Part shown: piece after piece, positions 36,346 to 44,270 of the stretch
Numbering within the stretch: position 1 is the stretch's first letter
Layout of the letters: each line of letters opens with the position of its first letter
Assembly (NCBI RefSeq): GCF_004208525.1
Contig: NZ_SGIT01000003.1
Coordinates: 186,001 to 250,000 of the forward strand
Origin: Sphingobacterium corticibacterium
GTDB lineage: Bacteria > Bacteroidota > Bacteroidia > Sphingobacteriales > Sphingobacteriaceae
Length of the DNA stretch: 64,000 nt
Direction: 5' to 3'
Notes under the pieces: model-generated
What the model was told of the DNA's origin: nothing
The model's database searches: none
What the model saw: only the letters and a program-made list of their open reading frames with translations
Translations under genes and position numbers: made by a program

Positions 36346-37449
36346 TTACTGCTGTGTCACAGACTGTATTTTCATACCATCGCGGAGCCCTCGAACGCCT
36401 TCAAATACAATCATTTGATTATCATCGAGGCCCCCTTCGACGATATAATAATGTCCTACACGCGCTCCCGCCTGAAAGGGTTGCATTTTCACGGTAGAGT
36501 TGTTATCCACAACATACACATATGCTTTGTCTTGAATCTCCACGACCGATTTTTGGTGGACAAACTTCGTGTCACCTGTCGATACGGGCACAGCAATCTT
36601 ACCTGAAGCGCCATGTTTTAATAACCCTTCCGCGTTCGGAAATTTTGCACGCAGCGAGATCGAACCCGTTCCAGGATTGAACTCACTTTCTACAATTTTT
36701 GCTTCTCCACCATGCGGATACTCCTCGCCATTTGCCAAAACAAGCTTTACAGCCCGCTTAAATGTATTGCTACGGAAATTGGAATCACTAGCCAGATCGA
36801 GATATTCTGATTCAGAAATATCAAAATAAACGTTAACTTTCCCTAAATCGGATATGGTCGTTATTAAAGATCCCTCCTCCAGCAGAGAACCCTCCTTAAG
36901 TTGAATTCTGTCAATTCGTCCATTGAAAGGCGCCCGTATAAGCGTTTGGGAGAGTTTGGTTTGCATCTGGTTCTTCACCGCTTTAGCTTCCTCTATTTTG
37001 GAAAGTGCGGCCTTATATTGCACGGCTATAAGATCGGCCTCTGTCGTAGATACGATATTTTTCTCCACCAACTTCTTTGTTCGTTCCTTCTCTAACTCTA
37101 CCTTTTTAGCTTCGGAAATGGCAATATTAAGCGCTGCCTCTGCCTTTGCATAATCTGCTTTATATTCTTCATTGTTCAGTTGGAAAAGAACTTGGCCTGC
37201 CTTAACCAGCGCACCCTCATCTACGTATATCTTTTCCAAAAATCCTGTTAAACGCGAGCGTAACTCCACATTTTTCGTGGCCTGAATATCTGCAATGTAT
37301 TCTTTATAAACGGTGGTATCCATTACGGTAAGACTTACCACAGGTACCTGTTTCACCATCTCTGCACTATTTTCCGTACTCTTAACGGTGCAACTACCAG
37401 CAAATAATGCCAATCCTACTGCCGGGAATACCAATGAACGTGTCTTCAT
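36346..37449 (-). CDS. RND efflux periplasmic adaptor lipoprotein
   Basis: A 367-residue membrane fusion protein of the AcrA/MexA type. The signal peptide ends FAGSC, a weak lipobox with Cys20. The order of domains is a lipoyl/barrel-sandwich half (VELRSRLTGFLEKIYVDEGALVKAGQVLFQL), a coiled-coil hairpin (about 75-140), the second lipoyl half (IRAPFNGRIDRIQLKEGSLLEEGS), the beta-barrel and the membrane-proximal domain (RVGHYYIVEGGLDDNQMIVFEGVRGLRDG). It bridges the inner-membrane pump and the outer-membrane channel, here both encoded by the next gene. No TetR or MarR regulator is adjacent. Confidence 0.95.
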   Translation of the reverse strand: MKTRSLVFPAVGLALFAGSCTVKSTENSAEMVKQVPVVSLTVMDTTVYKEYIADIQATKNVELRSRLTGFLEKIYVDEGALVKAGQVLFQLNNEEYKADYAKAEAALNIAISEAKKVELEKERTKKLVEKNIVSTTEADLIAVQYKAALSKIEEAKAVKNQMQTKLSQTLIRAPFNGRIDRIQLKEGSLLEEGSLITTISDLGKVNVYFDISESEYLDLASDSNFRSNTFKRAVKLVLANGEEYPHGGEAKIVESEFNPGTGSISLRAKFPNAEGLLKHGASGKIAVPVSTGDTKFVHQKSVVEIQDKAYVYVVDNNSTVKMQPFQAGARVGHYYIVEGGLDDNQMIVFEGVRGLRDGMKIQSVTQQ

Positions 37450-37692
37450 GTACTATATTATTTATTACTTAAAAAATGATCAACCTATATTAAACTTGAA
37501 ACCTTTTGAAATAGGCAATGTGTTTAAACATTATTTTTAGCGTCCTTTTTATTCATATTGACAAGAAAAAAATATTCGAAAATCAATAAAAAAGTATACG
37601 CATTTCTGCCTATTACTGCATTGGGACGAAAACCAAACGCTAACATCTACGAAAATATTCGAAGATTTGGGAAACTATTGGGAATGAAAAGG
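37450..37692. other. Upstream region of the efflux operon
   Basis: AT-rich, 243 bp, no gene seen. An 11-bp direct repeat AAATATTCGAA, with the palindromic core TTCGAA, occurs at 37570-37580 and 37653-37663. I find no clear -33/-7 pair. Confidence 0.4.
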
Positions 37693-38064
37693 CTAAAAAG
37701 GTTGTAGCCTATACAAGTGCGTGTAATAGCCCGGTATAATACGTCGTTTCTTTCCGTCGTATACCGGATGTTTTACATAGGACGCCAACTGCTTAAAGGA
37801 AAACAGGACAGCCAACACCAATACGAAAAATGTTAAGGAAAAGACTTGGTATTCATACGACCTATATTCGTCGTATAGTATTTCCACATCTGCCGCGTCT
37901 TTATCGATCGGCAGCGCCAACACATCATCTAGAACAATCTCCAAGAGAGATTCGCCATTCAACAGCGAATCGTCATAACGCATAGCAAACCCTGTCTCCG
38001 GTTGATAAACCAGAATATTCAAGTAGCACAGCAACACGATGGAATGAATAATCTTAAATAACAT
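37693..38064 (-). CDS. Small membrane protein, unknown function
   Basis: A protein of 123 residues from the ATG at 38064; an upstream ATG at 38148 would extend it through the region next to the metE terminator and is less likely. It has an N-terminal helix (IIHSIVLLCYLNILVY), an acidic extracytoplasmic part and a second helix (VFSLTFFVLVLAVLFSF), ending in a basic tail. I recognise no family. It lies downstream of metE but after metE's terminator. Confidence 0.5.
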   Translation of the reverse strand: MLFKIIHSIVLLCYLNILVYQPETGFAMRYDDSLLNGESLLEIVLDDVLALPIDKDAADVEILYDEYRSYEYQVFSLTFFVLVLAVLFSFKQLASYVKHPVYDGKKRRIIPGYYTHLYRLQPF

Positions 38065-38148
38065 GCCCTGCAAAATTACTAAGCTTATTTGAAGTAATCT
38101 ACCCGCTATTGTAAAAAAAATGTTAATTCTACGTTTATGAAAAAACAA

Positions 38149-38174
38149 CAGCCCGAAGAAAAATCTTCGAGCTG
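38149..38174 (-). terminator. Terminator of metE
   Basis: Arms 38149-38159 and 38164-38174 form an 11-bp stem with one G-U pair around a 4-nt loop. On the minus strand it is followed by GTTGTTTTTT. It begins 34 bp after the metE stop. Confidence 0.75.
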
Positions 38175-38207
38175 CGTCTACTTTTATAATACTAATTATC
38201 GCTTACA

Positions 38208-40520
38208 TTATTCCGCACGCAATATTTTCGCGGCTTCTACCATAGATTCGAGTGCCGCTTTGGTTTCTGGCCATGCACGGGTTTTCAAACCACAGTCAGG
38301 GTTTACCCACAATTGTTCCGCAGGAACGACCGCTTTTGCTTTGCGTAGCAAGTGTACCATCTCCTCGGTGCTAGGCACACGTGGTGAGTGAATATCGTAC
38401 ACACCAGGACCAATATCATTCGGATATTTGAAATCTCCTGCAAATGCGTCAAGCAATTCCATTTGTGAGCGCGAAGTTTCTATCGTAATGACATCCGCAT
38501 CCATTGCCGCGATGTCTTCAATGATATCATTAAATTCGGAGTAACACATATGCGTATGGATCTGCGTATCATCTTCCACATTCGAGGAAGAAACACGGAA
38601 TGCACGAACAGCCCAGTTCAAATAATCTTGCTGATCAGCCTTACGCAAAGGAAGTCCTTCACGAATAGCCGGCTCGTCAATCTGAATAATTTTAATACCC
38701 GCTTTTTCCAATGCTTGTACTTCATCCAAGATAGCTAAAGCAATTTGGTAAGTCGTGGTTGATCGCGGTTGATCGTTACGTACAAATGACCATTGCAAAA
38801 TCGTAACCGGACCCGTCAGCATTCCTTTTACCGGACGATTAGTTAAGGATTGTGCGTAAGCAGACCAACGAACGGTCATATCCGCAGGGCGATGAACATC
38901 ACCATAAATAATCGGAGGTTTTACACAACGCGAACCATAAGACTGTACCCATCCATTTTTAGTGAACGCATAACCTGCTAACTGCTCACCGAAGTATTCC
39001 ACCATGTCATTACGCTCAAACTCGCCGTGTACTAACACGTCAATATCAAGTTCTTCTTGCAAACGAATTGTTCTTTCCGTCTCTTCCGCAATCTCTTTAT
39101 CGTATTGTTCTTGTGTAATCGTACCTTTTTTCAAGTCTGCTCTCCACTTACGAACATCTTTCGTCTGCGGGAAAGATCCGATGGTTGTTGTCGCAAAAGC
39201 CGGCAAATTAAATTTCGTCTGTTGCGCCGCTTTACGGGCAGAGAACGGAGAAGTACGTGTCGCATCATCATCTGTAATATTTGCCGTACGTTCTTTTACT
39301 TCCGGTCTGTGAATTAAAGGTGATGTACGACGGCTTTCCGCAGCTGCTTTGTTCGCTTCAAAACGTTCAGTTGTTTTCGCATCTACCTCACCATCAGCCA
39401 ACACGGCTAAATCTTTTACTTCTGCTAACTTTTGTTTTGCAAAAGCTAACCAGTTCTTAACCTCAGCAGGTAAAGATTCTTCATTATCTTCGTTGTCCAA
39501 ATCAAAAGGAACATGCAACAAAGACGAGGAAGGGGCTACCCATACGCGGTCAGCACCCAGCGCGTCTACCGCTTGTTTAATTTTTGCCAACGATTTTTCA
39601 TAGTCGTTTTTCCAAATGTTTCTACCTTCCACAATACCCAAAGAGAGCGCTAAGGATGTAGGAACTTTTGATAAAACAGTATCTAGTTGATTTTCTCCAC
39701 GAACAAGGTCAAGGTGAAGTGCGTGAACGGGTAAGTTTACCGCTGTTTCCTCATTGTCACGGAGTGCTTCGAAATAAGTCGCCACAATTAATTTGATACC
39801 TCTAGCAGCTGTCGCTAATTTTTCAAACACTTTACTATATAAAGTGCGCGTAGCATCATCAATATCCAAAGCCAAGAAAGGCTCATCAATCTGCACATAT
39901 TGTGCACCTGCATCAGCCAGTTTGCCCAAAATTTCTTCATAAACCGGCAATAATCGATCGATCAAATCAATCCGATTAAAGCCTTCTTCTTTTTCTTTAC
40001 CTACTAATAGATAAGTAATGGGGCCAATCAATACGGGTTTTGTTTCGATACCCAATGATTTCGCCTCGTTGTATTCGTTCAGGAATTTCTCAGACGTCAA
40101 TTTAAACGCTTGATCTTTCGTAAATTCCGGAACAAGATAGTGATAGTTTGTGTCAAACCACTTCGTCATTTCCATCGCCGTGACGTCCACACCTTCCTCT
40201 TGGAAACCGCGTGCCATCGCAAAATATAAATCTAAGTTATATTGGCGGTCAATTTTGTTTAACAAAGAGTTGTATCTAGCCGGAATAGCTCCTACTGTCA
40301 ACGATAAATCCAATACTTGGTCATAAAACGAAAAGTCATTGGATGGAATTAAGTCGATACCCGCTTCCTGTTGTGTCTTCCAGTTGCCTTCACGGATTTT
40401 AAGTCCAGCTTGCAATAATTCTTCCGCGCTGATTTTCTTAGCCCAATACGCTTCGTTGGCCTTTTTCAATTCGCGGAACGCACCCACTCTCGGGTACCCT
40501 AAATTGTTTGTTAATAACAT
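38208..40520 (-). CDS. metE: Cobalamin-independent methionine synthase
   Basis: A 770-residue MetE, which transfers the methyl group of 5-methyltetrahydropteroyl-triglutamate to homocysteine without B12. Both halves are complete: the N-terminal barrel starting NNLGYPRVGAFRELK and the catalytic C-terminal barrel with the zinc ligands in HTHMCYSEF and NPDCGLKTR. TTIGSFPQT and QIDEPAIREGLP contribute to substrate binding. It is transcribed alone, behind a SAM-I riboswitch whose 3' end is about 75 nt from the start, and ends with its own terminator. Confidence 0.98.
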   Translation of the reverse strand: MLLTNNLGYPRVGAFRELKKANEAYWAKKISAEELLQAGLKIREGNWKTQQEAGIDLIPSNDFSFYDQVLDLSLTVGAIPARYNSLLNKIDRQYNLDLYFAMARGFQEEGVDVTAMEMTKWFDTNYHYLVPEFTKDQAFKLTSEKFLNEYNEAKSLGIETKPVLIGPITYLLVGKEKEEGFNRIDLIDRLLPVYEEILGKLADAGAQYVQIDEPFLALDIDDATRTLYSKVFEKLATAARGIKLIVATYFEALRDNEETAVNLPVHALHLDLVRGENQLDTVLSKVPTSLALSLGIVEGRNIWKNDYEKSLAKIKQAVDALGADRVWVAPSSSLLHVPFDLDNEDNEESLPAEVKNWLAFAKQKLAEVKDLAVLADGEVDAKTTERFEANKAAAESRRTSPLIHRPEVKERTANITDDDATRTSPFSARKAAQQTKFNLPAFATTTIGSFPQTKDVRKWRADLKKGTITQEQYDKEIAEETERTIRLQEELDIDVLVHGEFERNDMVEYFGEQLAGYAFTKNGWVQSYGSRCVKPPIIYGDVHRPADMTVRWSAYAQSLTNRPVKGMLTGPVTILQWSFVRNDQPRSTTTYQIALAILDEVQALEKAGIKIIQIDEPAIREGLPLRKADQQDYLNWAVRAFRVSSSNVEDDTQIHTHMCYSEFNDIIEDIAAMDADVITIETSRSQMELLDAFAGDFKYPNDIGPGVYDIHSPRVPSTEEMVHLLRKAKAVVPAEQLWVNPDCGLKTRAWPETKAALESMVEAAKILRAE

Positions 40521-40564
40521 AAATATGTACGTGTTGTGTTTAAATTCTTTTTACTGTTTGCTTT

Positions 40565-40609
40565 GGAGAAAAGGACACCAGAACGAGTGTGCTCAGCTTA
40601 TCTTTCTCC
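40565..40609 (-). promoter_or_regulatory. Predicted expression platform of the metE riboswitch
   Basis: On the minus strand GGAGAAA (40603-40609), part of the aptamer's 3' side, can pair with TTTCTCC (40565-40571). The segment between contains a small ACAC/GTGT hairpin and would hold the 3' strand of P1 (40596-40601) in a loop. The fold excludes the ligand-bound aptamer. There is no T run behind it, so the mode of control is unclear. Confidence 0.4.
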
Positions 40610-40709
40610 CAATCAGGAGTAGAATGTAGCACCTTGTCAAGAGACAGGTTGCTAAGGCTTCACTGGGTCTACTCCCTCGGCCTTTCTCTATAAGCAGGGC
40701 TAAGATAAG
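40596..40709 (-). ncRNA. SAM-I (S-box) riboswitch upstream of metE
   Basis: Read on the minus strand, all conserved blocks of the SAM-I aptamer appear in order: GAGGGAG (40672-40678), the GACCC and TGAAGCC segments, GCAACC (40647-40652), AAGGTGCTA (40627-40635), a TTC-containing fourth helix, and GAGAAAGATAAGC at the 3' end. P1 is formed by GCTTAT (40690-40695) and ATAAGC (40596-40601). An additional CTTATCTT at 40702-40709 can also pair with the 3' strand. SAM binding is expected to lower metE expression. Confidence 0.92.
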
Positions 40710-40740
40710 AATAAAATGGGGTTTCACCAAATTTTATTTA

Positions 40741-40765
40741 TGCTCCTTTTTTAGAAAAAGGAGCA
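40741..40765. repeat. 11-bp perfect hairpin upstream of metE
   Basis: TGCTCCTTTTT (40741-40751) and AAAAAGGAGCA (40755-40765) are separated by three bases. It lies just upstream of the probable metE promoter. No T run follows on the plus strand. Confidence 0.75.
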
Positions 40766-40773
40766 CAAAAATC

Positions 40774-40847
40774 GCCGCTTCGAATGTTTTACACTAGGGA
40801 TGGTACTAGGAATGAGTTTGTACAGTTGTAAAACATTCGGATGCGGC
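40774..40847. repeat. Long imperfect inverted repeat with an internal direct repeat
   Basis: Arms pair as GCCGC, a mismatch, then a perfect 13-bp block (40781-40793 with 40827-40839), closing with GCGGC at 40843-40847. The 33-nt loop region carries two near-identical 10-mers, ACTAGGGATG (40793-40802) and ACTAGGAATG (40805-40814). Confidence 0.75.
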
Positions 40848-40950
40848 CTCAAAAGTTAAGAAGGGATAATACAATTGCACAATCCTCCTTTAACCTCTGA
40901 ATGCCACATGTAAAATTTTGAAATATGTAAAAATATTATAGATGCACTAC

Positions 40951-40986
40951 CCACTCTTTCAAAATTTTAAAGTGGCGAGTTTTTTT
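40951..40986 (+). terminator. Terminator-like hairpin in the spacer
   Basis: CCACT-TTT (40951-40959, one bulged C) pairs with AAAGTGG (40969-40975), followed shortly by seven T residues (40980-40986). No gene lies directly upstream on this strand, so it may end an unannotated RNA. Confidence 0.4.
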
Positions 40987-40987
40987 G

Positions 40988-41017
40988 GTTACTTTTTTTG
41001 CGGAAAAAAAAAGTAAC
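40988..41017. repeat. 12-bp inverted repeat with T/A tracts
   Basis: GTTACTTTTTTT (40988-40999) and AAAAAAAGTAAC (41006-41017) around a GC-containing 6-nt loop. Sequences of this GGTTACTTTTT...AAAAAGTAAC form recur in Bacteroidota intergenic regions, by my recollection. Confidence 0.7.
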
Positions 41018-41035
41018 AGCCTAACGGCTCGAGCG

Positions 41036-41071
41036 ACACACAACAGGACAGTACATATGGAAATTGTGTGT
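41036..41071. repeat. 8-bp inverted repeat ahead of the dehydrogenase gene
   Basis: ACACACAA (41036-41043) and TTGTGTGT (41064-41071) with a 20-nt spacer, 37 bp before the start codon. This is a plausible operator position. Confidence 0.5.
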
Positions 41072-41107
41072 ATATTCGCTAGACTTTTTTAAATTACTTT
41101 TTCAGAA

Positions 41108-42277
41108 ATGAGTGGGAAAATCGTATATCGATATAATTCAAAATATCCTTCTATCGCAGATTTAAGGAAAAAAGCAAAATCCAGGATTCCAAAATTCGCA
41201 TTTGATTACCTCGAAGGAGGCTGCAATGAAGAATGGAACTTAGCAAAAAATGAAAGTGATTTCGACGACATTGTGCTTAAACCGCAATACCTTCGTGTAT
41301 CGGGCGATATTGACATGTCCGTTGAGCTTTTCGGAAAGCGCTACAGCGCACCTTTCGGCATCTCTCCCATTGGTCTCCAAGGATTGATGTGGCCCAATGC
41401 ACCCGAAATCTTGGCGAAAGCCGCGGCCAAACATGATATTCCATATACCTTGAGCACGGTATCCACCAGCAGTATCGAGCGTATTGCCGAGGTATCGGAA
41501 GGTAAGGCTTGGTTTCAATTGTACCACCCGACAGAGAACCGGCTTCGCGATGATATCTTGCGTCGTTTGGCGGCAGTAGAATGCCCTGTATTGGTTGTTT
41601 TGGTCGATGTTCCGTCTTTTGGGCTTCGCTACCGTGAAATCAAAGCCGGTTTGTCCATGCCTCCCAAGATGAATATCGCCAATATCACCCAAGCTATGAT
41701 GCGCCCACTTTGGGGTATCAAAACTTTGCAGCACGGCATACCTTCTTTCGCCACGCTAAAACCTTATATGGAAAAGGGACTCGATCTTGCGCAACTAGGT
41801 AAGTTTATGGATCGTACTTTTACCGGCAAGGTTGATATTGAAAAAGTAAAAGCTATCCGTGATATTTGGAAAGGCGCACTCGTGGTAAAAGGTATTACAA
41901 GCGATGAAGATATGGAATCGGTTATCAGCATCGGTGCGGACGGCGTGATTGTATCCAATCACGGAGGACGCCAAATAGATGCTGGAGAATCATCTATCAA
42001 TTCGTTAATACACCTCGCCAGCAATCCAACTTACAAAGAAAAAATAAAAATCATGCTAGATGGCGGAATACGCTCCGGAGTCGATCTCGCCCGGGCTCAT
42101 GCCGTAGGTTCCGATTTTAACTTTATGGGCCGTCCGTTCATGTACGGTGTCGGTGCTTTAGGCGACGAAGGTGGCGAGCATACCATCAGTTTGTTTAAAG
42201 CACAATTATATCAGGTAATGCAGCAACTCACCTTAGAAAAGGTGAGCCAATTCCCAGAAAGGTTATTGAAAAGATAG
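41108..42277 (+). CDS. FMN-dependent alpha-hydroxy acid dehydrogenase
   Basis: A 389-residue enzyme of the LldD/glycolate-oxidase family. FMN- and substrate-binding segments are intact: the N-terminal FDYLEGGCNEEW, PIGLQGLMWPNAPEI, FQLYHP, the catalytic His in VSNHGGRQIDAGESS, and DGGIRSGVDLARA. It most likely oxidises L-lactate to pyruvate, but related enzymes use glycolate or mandelate, so the substrate is not certain. It stands alone with a strong terminator 6 bp after the stop. Confidence 0.9.
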   Translation: MSGKIVYRYNSKYPSIADLRKKAKSRIPKFAFDYLEGGCNEEWNLAKNESDFDDIVLKPQYLRVSGDIDMSVELFGKRYSAPFGISPIGLQGLMWPNAPEILAKAAAKHDIPYTLSTVSTSSIERIAEVSEGKAWFQLYHPTENRLRDDILRRLAAVECPVLVVLVDVPSFGLRYREIKAGLSMPPKMNIANITQAMMRPLWGIKTLQHGIPSFATLKPYMEKGLDLAQLGKFMDRTFTGKVDIEKVKAIRDIWKGALVVKGITSDEDMESVISIGADGVIVSNHGGRQIDAGESSINSLIHLASNPTYKEKIKIMLDGGIRSGVDLARAHAVGSDFNFMGRPFMYGVGALGDEGGEHTISLFKAQLYQVMQQLTLEKVSQFPERLLKR

Positions 42278-42283
42278 CGAGTC

Positions 42284-42322
42284 AAAACAGGCTGTATTCT
42301 TACTTTTGATACAGCCTGTTTT
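42284..42322. terminator. Bidirectional terminator
   Basis: A perfect 14-bp stem, 42284-42297 with 42309-42322, with an 11-nt loop and T tracts on both strands. It separates the convergent dehydrogenase and AI-2E permease genes and touches the stop of the latter. Confidence 0.9.
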
Positions 42323-43369
42323 TTATTCTTTTCTCTTTTCTAGCTGCTCTCGTTTTAGCGATAGACGCTTATTCGCTTTATATATCTTCACCGCTATTAA
42401 AAAATAAGCCAGCAATAAAGGGCCATACACTAGGCCTATAAGACCGAAAAGTGGAAGCCCAATAATCACCCCGATTACGGTAATCAGCGGATGGATATTC
42501 CCGATCTTTTTGTTAATAATAAAACGGAGCACATTATCAATATTAATCACCAAGCCGAAACCCCAGATAAGCAATCCTATTCCTTGCCAAGTTTGTCCTT
42601 GAGAAAGCAGTATCAACGTAGCGGGAACAAAAATTAATGGCGGTCCCAAAAGGGGAATAAAAGACAGAATGGCACAAATAACACCCCAGAATAACGCATC
42701 ATTAACCCCAAATATCCAAAAGCCGATTGCCAGACATCCGCCTTGAACAATCGCAATGATCGTTTGTCCCACAATATTAGAATAGGTGATATTTTTTAGT
42801 TCTGACCCAAAAACCACCGCCTGCTCCTCATCAAACGGCAGATAGTATAATATACCACTTTCAAACCCTTGGTAGTTGATAAACAGAAAATACAAGATGA
42901 AATACATCACCGTTACCTCGATAAATACATTAGCTGCTCCACCCAAAACCGCCGTTAGCAATGTTCCGAAATAAGCGGCACTTGACTGGAGCTGTTCTTT
43001 CAGCAAATCCGGCTTTCCCAAGGTATCGCCCGCAAATTTGTTGATCGCATCGATAATCTGCTTTATCCAAACCGGGTTTTCCTGTAGTTCTATTGCTTTT
43101 CGGACCAACATGCTACCAATACCTACAAAGGGAAGAACGATAATAAAAATAGAAAGGATAATAATAACCACGGCAGACAAAGGTTTCGGCCATCGCCATT
43201 TCTCGATAAAGAAAATGTTTAGTGTACGGAAGAGTGTATACATAACCAACGTACCGAGAAAAGCACCAAAAATTCCTCGCGTAGCATACAGGAGAATACC
43301 GCCCAAAGTCAGGACGATTAAGAGAATAATAATGTTTCTCTCTTTTTGGGAAAAAACAGGATTGTTCAT
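42323..43369 (-). CDS. AI-2E family transporter
   Basis: A 348-residue polytopic protein of the AI-2E/PerM family. It has paired N-terminal helices, a long hydrophilic segment (about 95-145), and the family's conserved core around INYQGFESGILYYLP, SNIVGQTIIAIVQGG and GPPLIFVPATLILL, with IGNIHPLITVIGVIIGLPLFG near the end. Members have been linked to AI-2 export, Na/H exchange or general solute efflux; the substrate here is unknown. It lies 36 bp downstream of the enoyl-CoA hydratase gene. Confidence 0.92.
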   Translation of the reverse strand: MNNPVFSQKERNIIILLIVLTLGGILLYATRGIFGAFLGTLVMYTLFRTLNIFFIEKWRWPKPLSAVVIIILSIFIIVLPFVGIGSMLVRKAIELQENPVWIKQIIDAINKFAGDTLGKPDLLKEQLQSSAAYFGTLLTAVLGGAANVFIEVTVMYFILYFLFINYQGFESGILYYLPFDEEQAVVFGSELKNITYSNIVGQTIIAIVQGGCLAIGFWIFGVNDALFWGVICAILSFIPLLGPPLIFVPATLILLSQGQTWQGIGLLIWGFGLVINIDNVLRFIINKKIGNIHPLITVIGVIIGLPLFGLIGLVYGPLLLAYFLIAVKIYKANKRLSLKREQLEKRKE

Positions 43370-43405
43370 ACAGTTAATAACATCTATAACATATGAACAA
43401 ACATA

Positions 43406-44185
43406 TTAAAAGTTTGGTTTTCGTTTTTCCAAGAAAGCTGCTACCCCTTCTTTAAAATCCGGCGTATCAAAAGCATCTGCAAACGCATCCATTTCTTCTT
43501 CATATCCCTTTTCCGGTTCCATAAGCCCGATATTCACCGTACGGATAGCCGCCGCGATCGCCGTTTGCGAACGCTGGTACATTTTTTCCAAAAGCTTCTC
43601 GCAAGCAGGGATCAATTCCGCTGAAGGTACTACGTAATTAACCAGCCCCCATTGCCATGCATCCGCTGCATCAATCATCTCACCGGTCATAATCATCTCC
43701 AACGCTTTTCCGCGTCCGACCAGTTGCGGCAATCGTTGTGTGCCGCCGTATCCCGGAATAATCCCCAAAGAAACCTCCGGAAGCCCCATCTTTGCAAGCT
43801 CACTAGCCACACGGATATGACAGGCCATGGCTAACTCCAAGCCTCCACCCAACGCAAACCCATTGATGGCCGCGATCACCGGTTTTGGAAAGGTATACAA
43901 TTCATCCATCACCTCTTCCTGCCCCGATTTCGACAACTGCCAGGCCTCATCGGGCGAAAGCTCCTGAAATTCTTTAATATCGGCACCAGCCACAAAAGCT
44001 TTGTCTCCTGCCCCGGTCAAAATGATACCCCGCACATCATCATTTGTTTTTAGCCCGGCCAATATTTCCGTAAGCTCCTTCAAGACAGAAGTATTCAACG
44101 CATTCAGTTTATCCGGTCTATTCACTGTGATATAAGCCGTTTTATGTTTGATCTCCAATAGAAAATAAGTAGGTGTTTTTTTCAT
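43406..44185 (-). CDS. Enoyl-CoA hydratase/isomerase family protein
   Basis: A 259-residue crotonase-fold enzyme. Both catalytic glutamates are present, in GGGLELAMACH and in GLPEVSLGIIPGYGGTQRL, along with the oxyanion-hole segment AGADIKEF. This favours a true enoyl-CoA hydratase acting in fatty-acid or amino-acid breakdown. No other beta-oxidation gene is nearby, so the chain-length preference is unknown. Confidence 0.92.
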   Translation of the reverse strand: MKKTPTYFLLEIKHKTAYITVNRPDKLNALNTSVLKELTEILAGLKTNDDVRGIILTGAGDKAFVAGADIKEFQELSPDEAWQLSKSGQEEVMDELYTFPKPVIAAINGFALGGGLELAMACHIRVASELAKMGLPEVSLGIIPGYGGTQRLPQLVGRGKALEMIMTGEMIDAADAWQWGLVNYVVPSAELIPACEKLLEKMYQRSQTAIAAAIRTVNIGLMEPEKGYEEEMDAFADAFDTPDFKEGVAAFLEKRKPNF

Positions 44186-44270
44186 CGTAATAAATTATTT
44201 TTAAAGGTGATGAAGCTATCAGATTTTTCACTCCTGCGAGGTTCGGATAAATCATGATGGTTGCATCACA

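Larger units (their letters stand above)
40711..41107. other. Hairpin-rich intergenic region
   Basis: About 400 bp between the riboswitch and the dehydrogenase gene with no credible coding frame. It holds several inverted repeats listed separately and should contain the metE promoter at its left end; AAAATTTG on the minus strand near 40725-40732 is a weak -7 candidate. Confidence 0.6.

Noticed and set aside
40716..40727. GGGTTTCACCAA resembling parS
   Set aside because: It lacks the central CGTG and the second arm.
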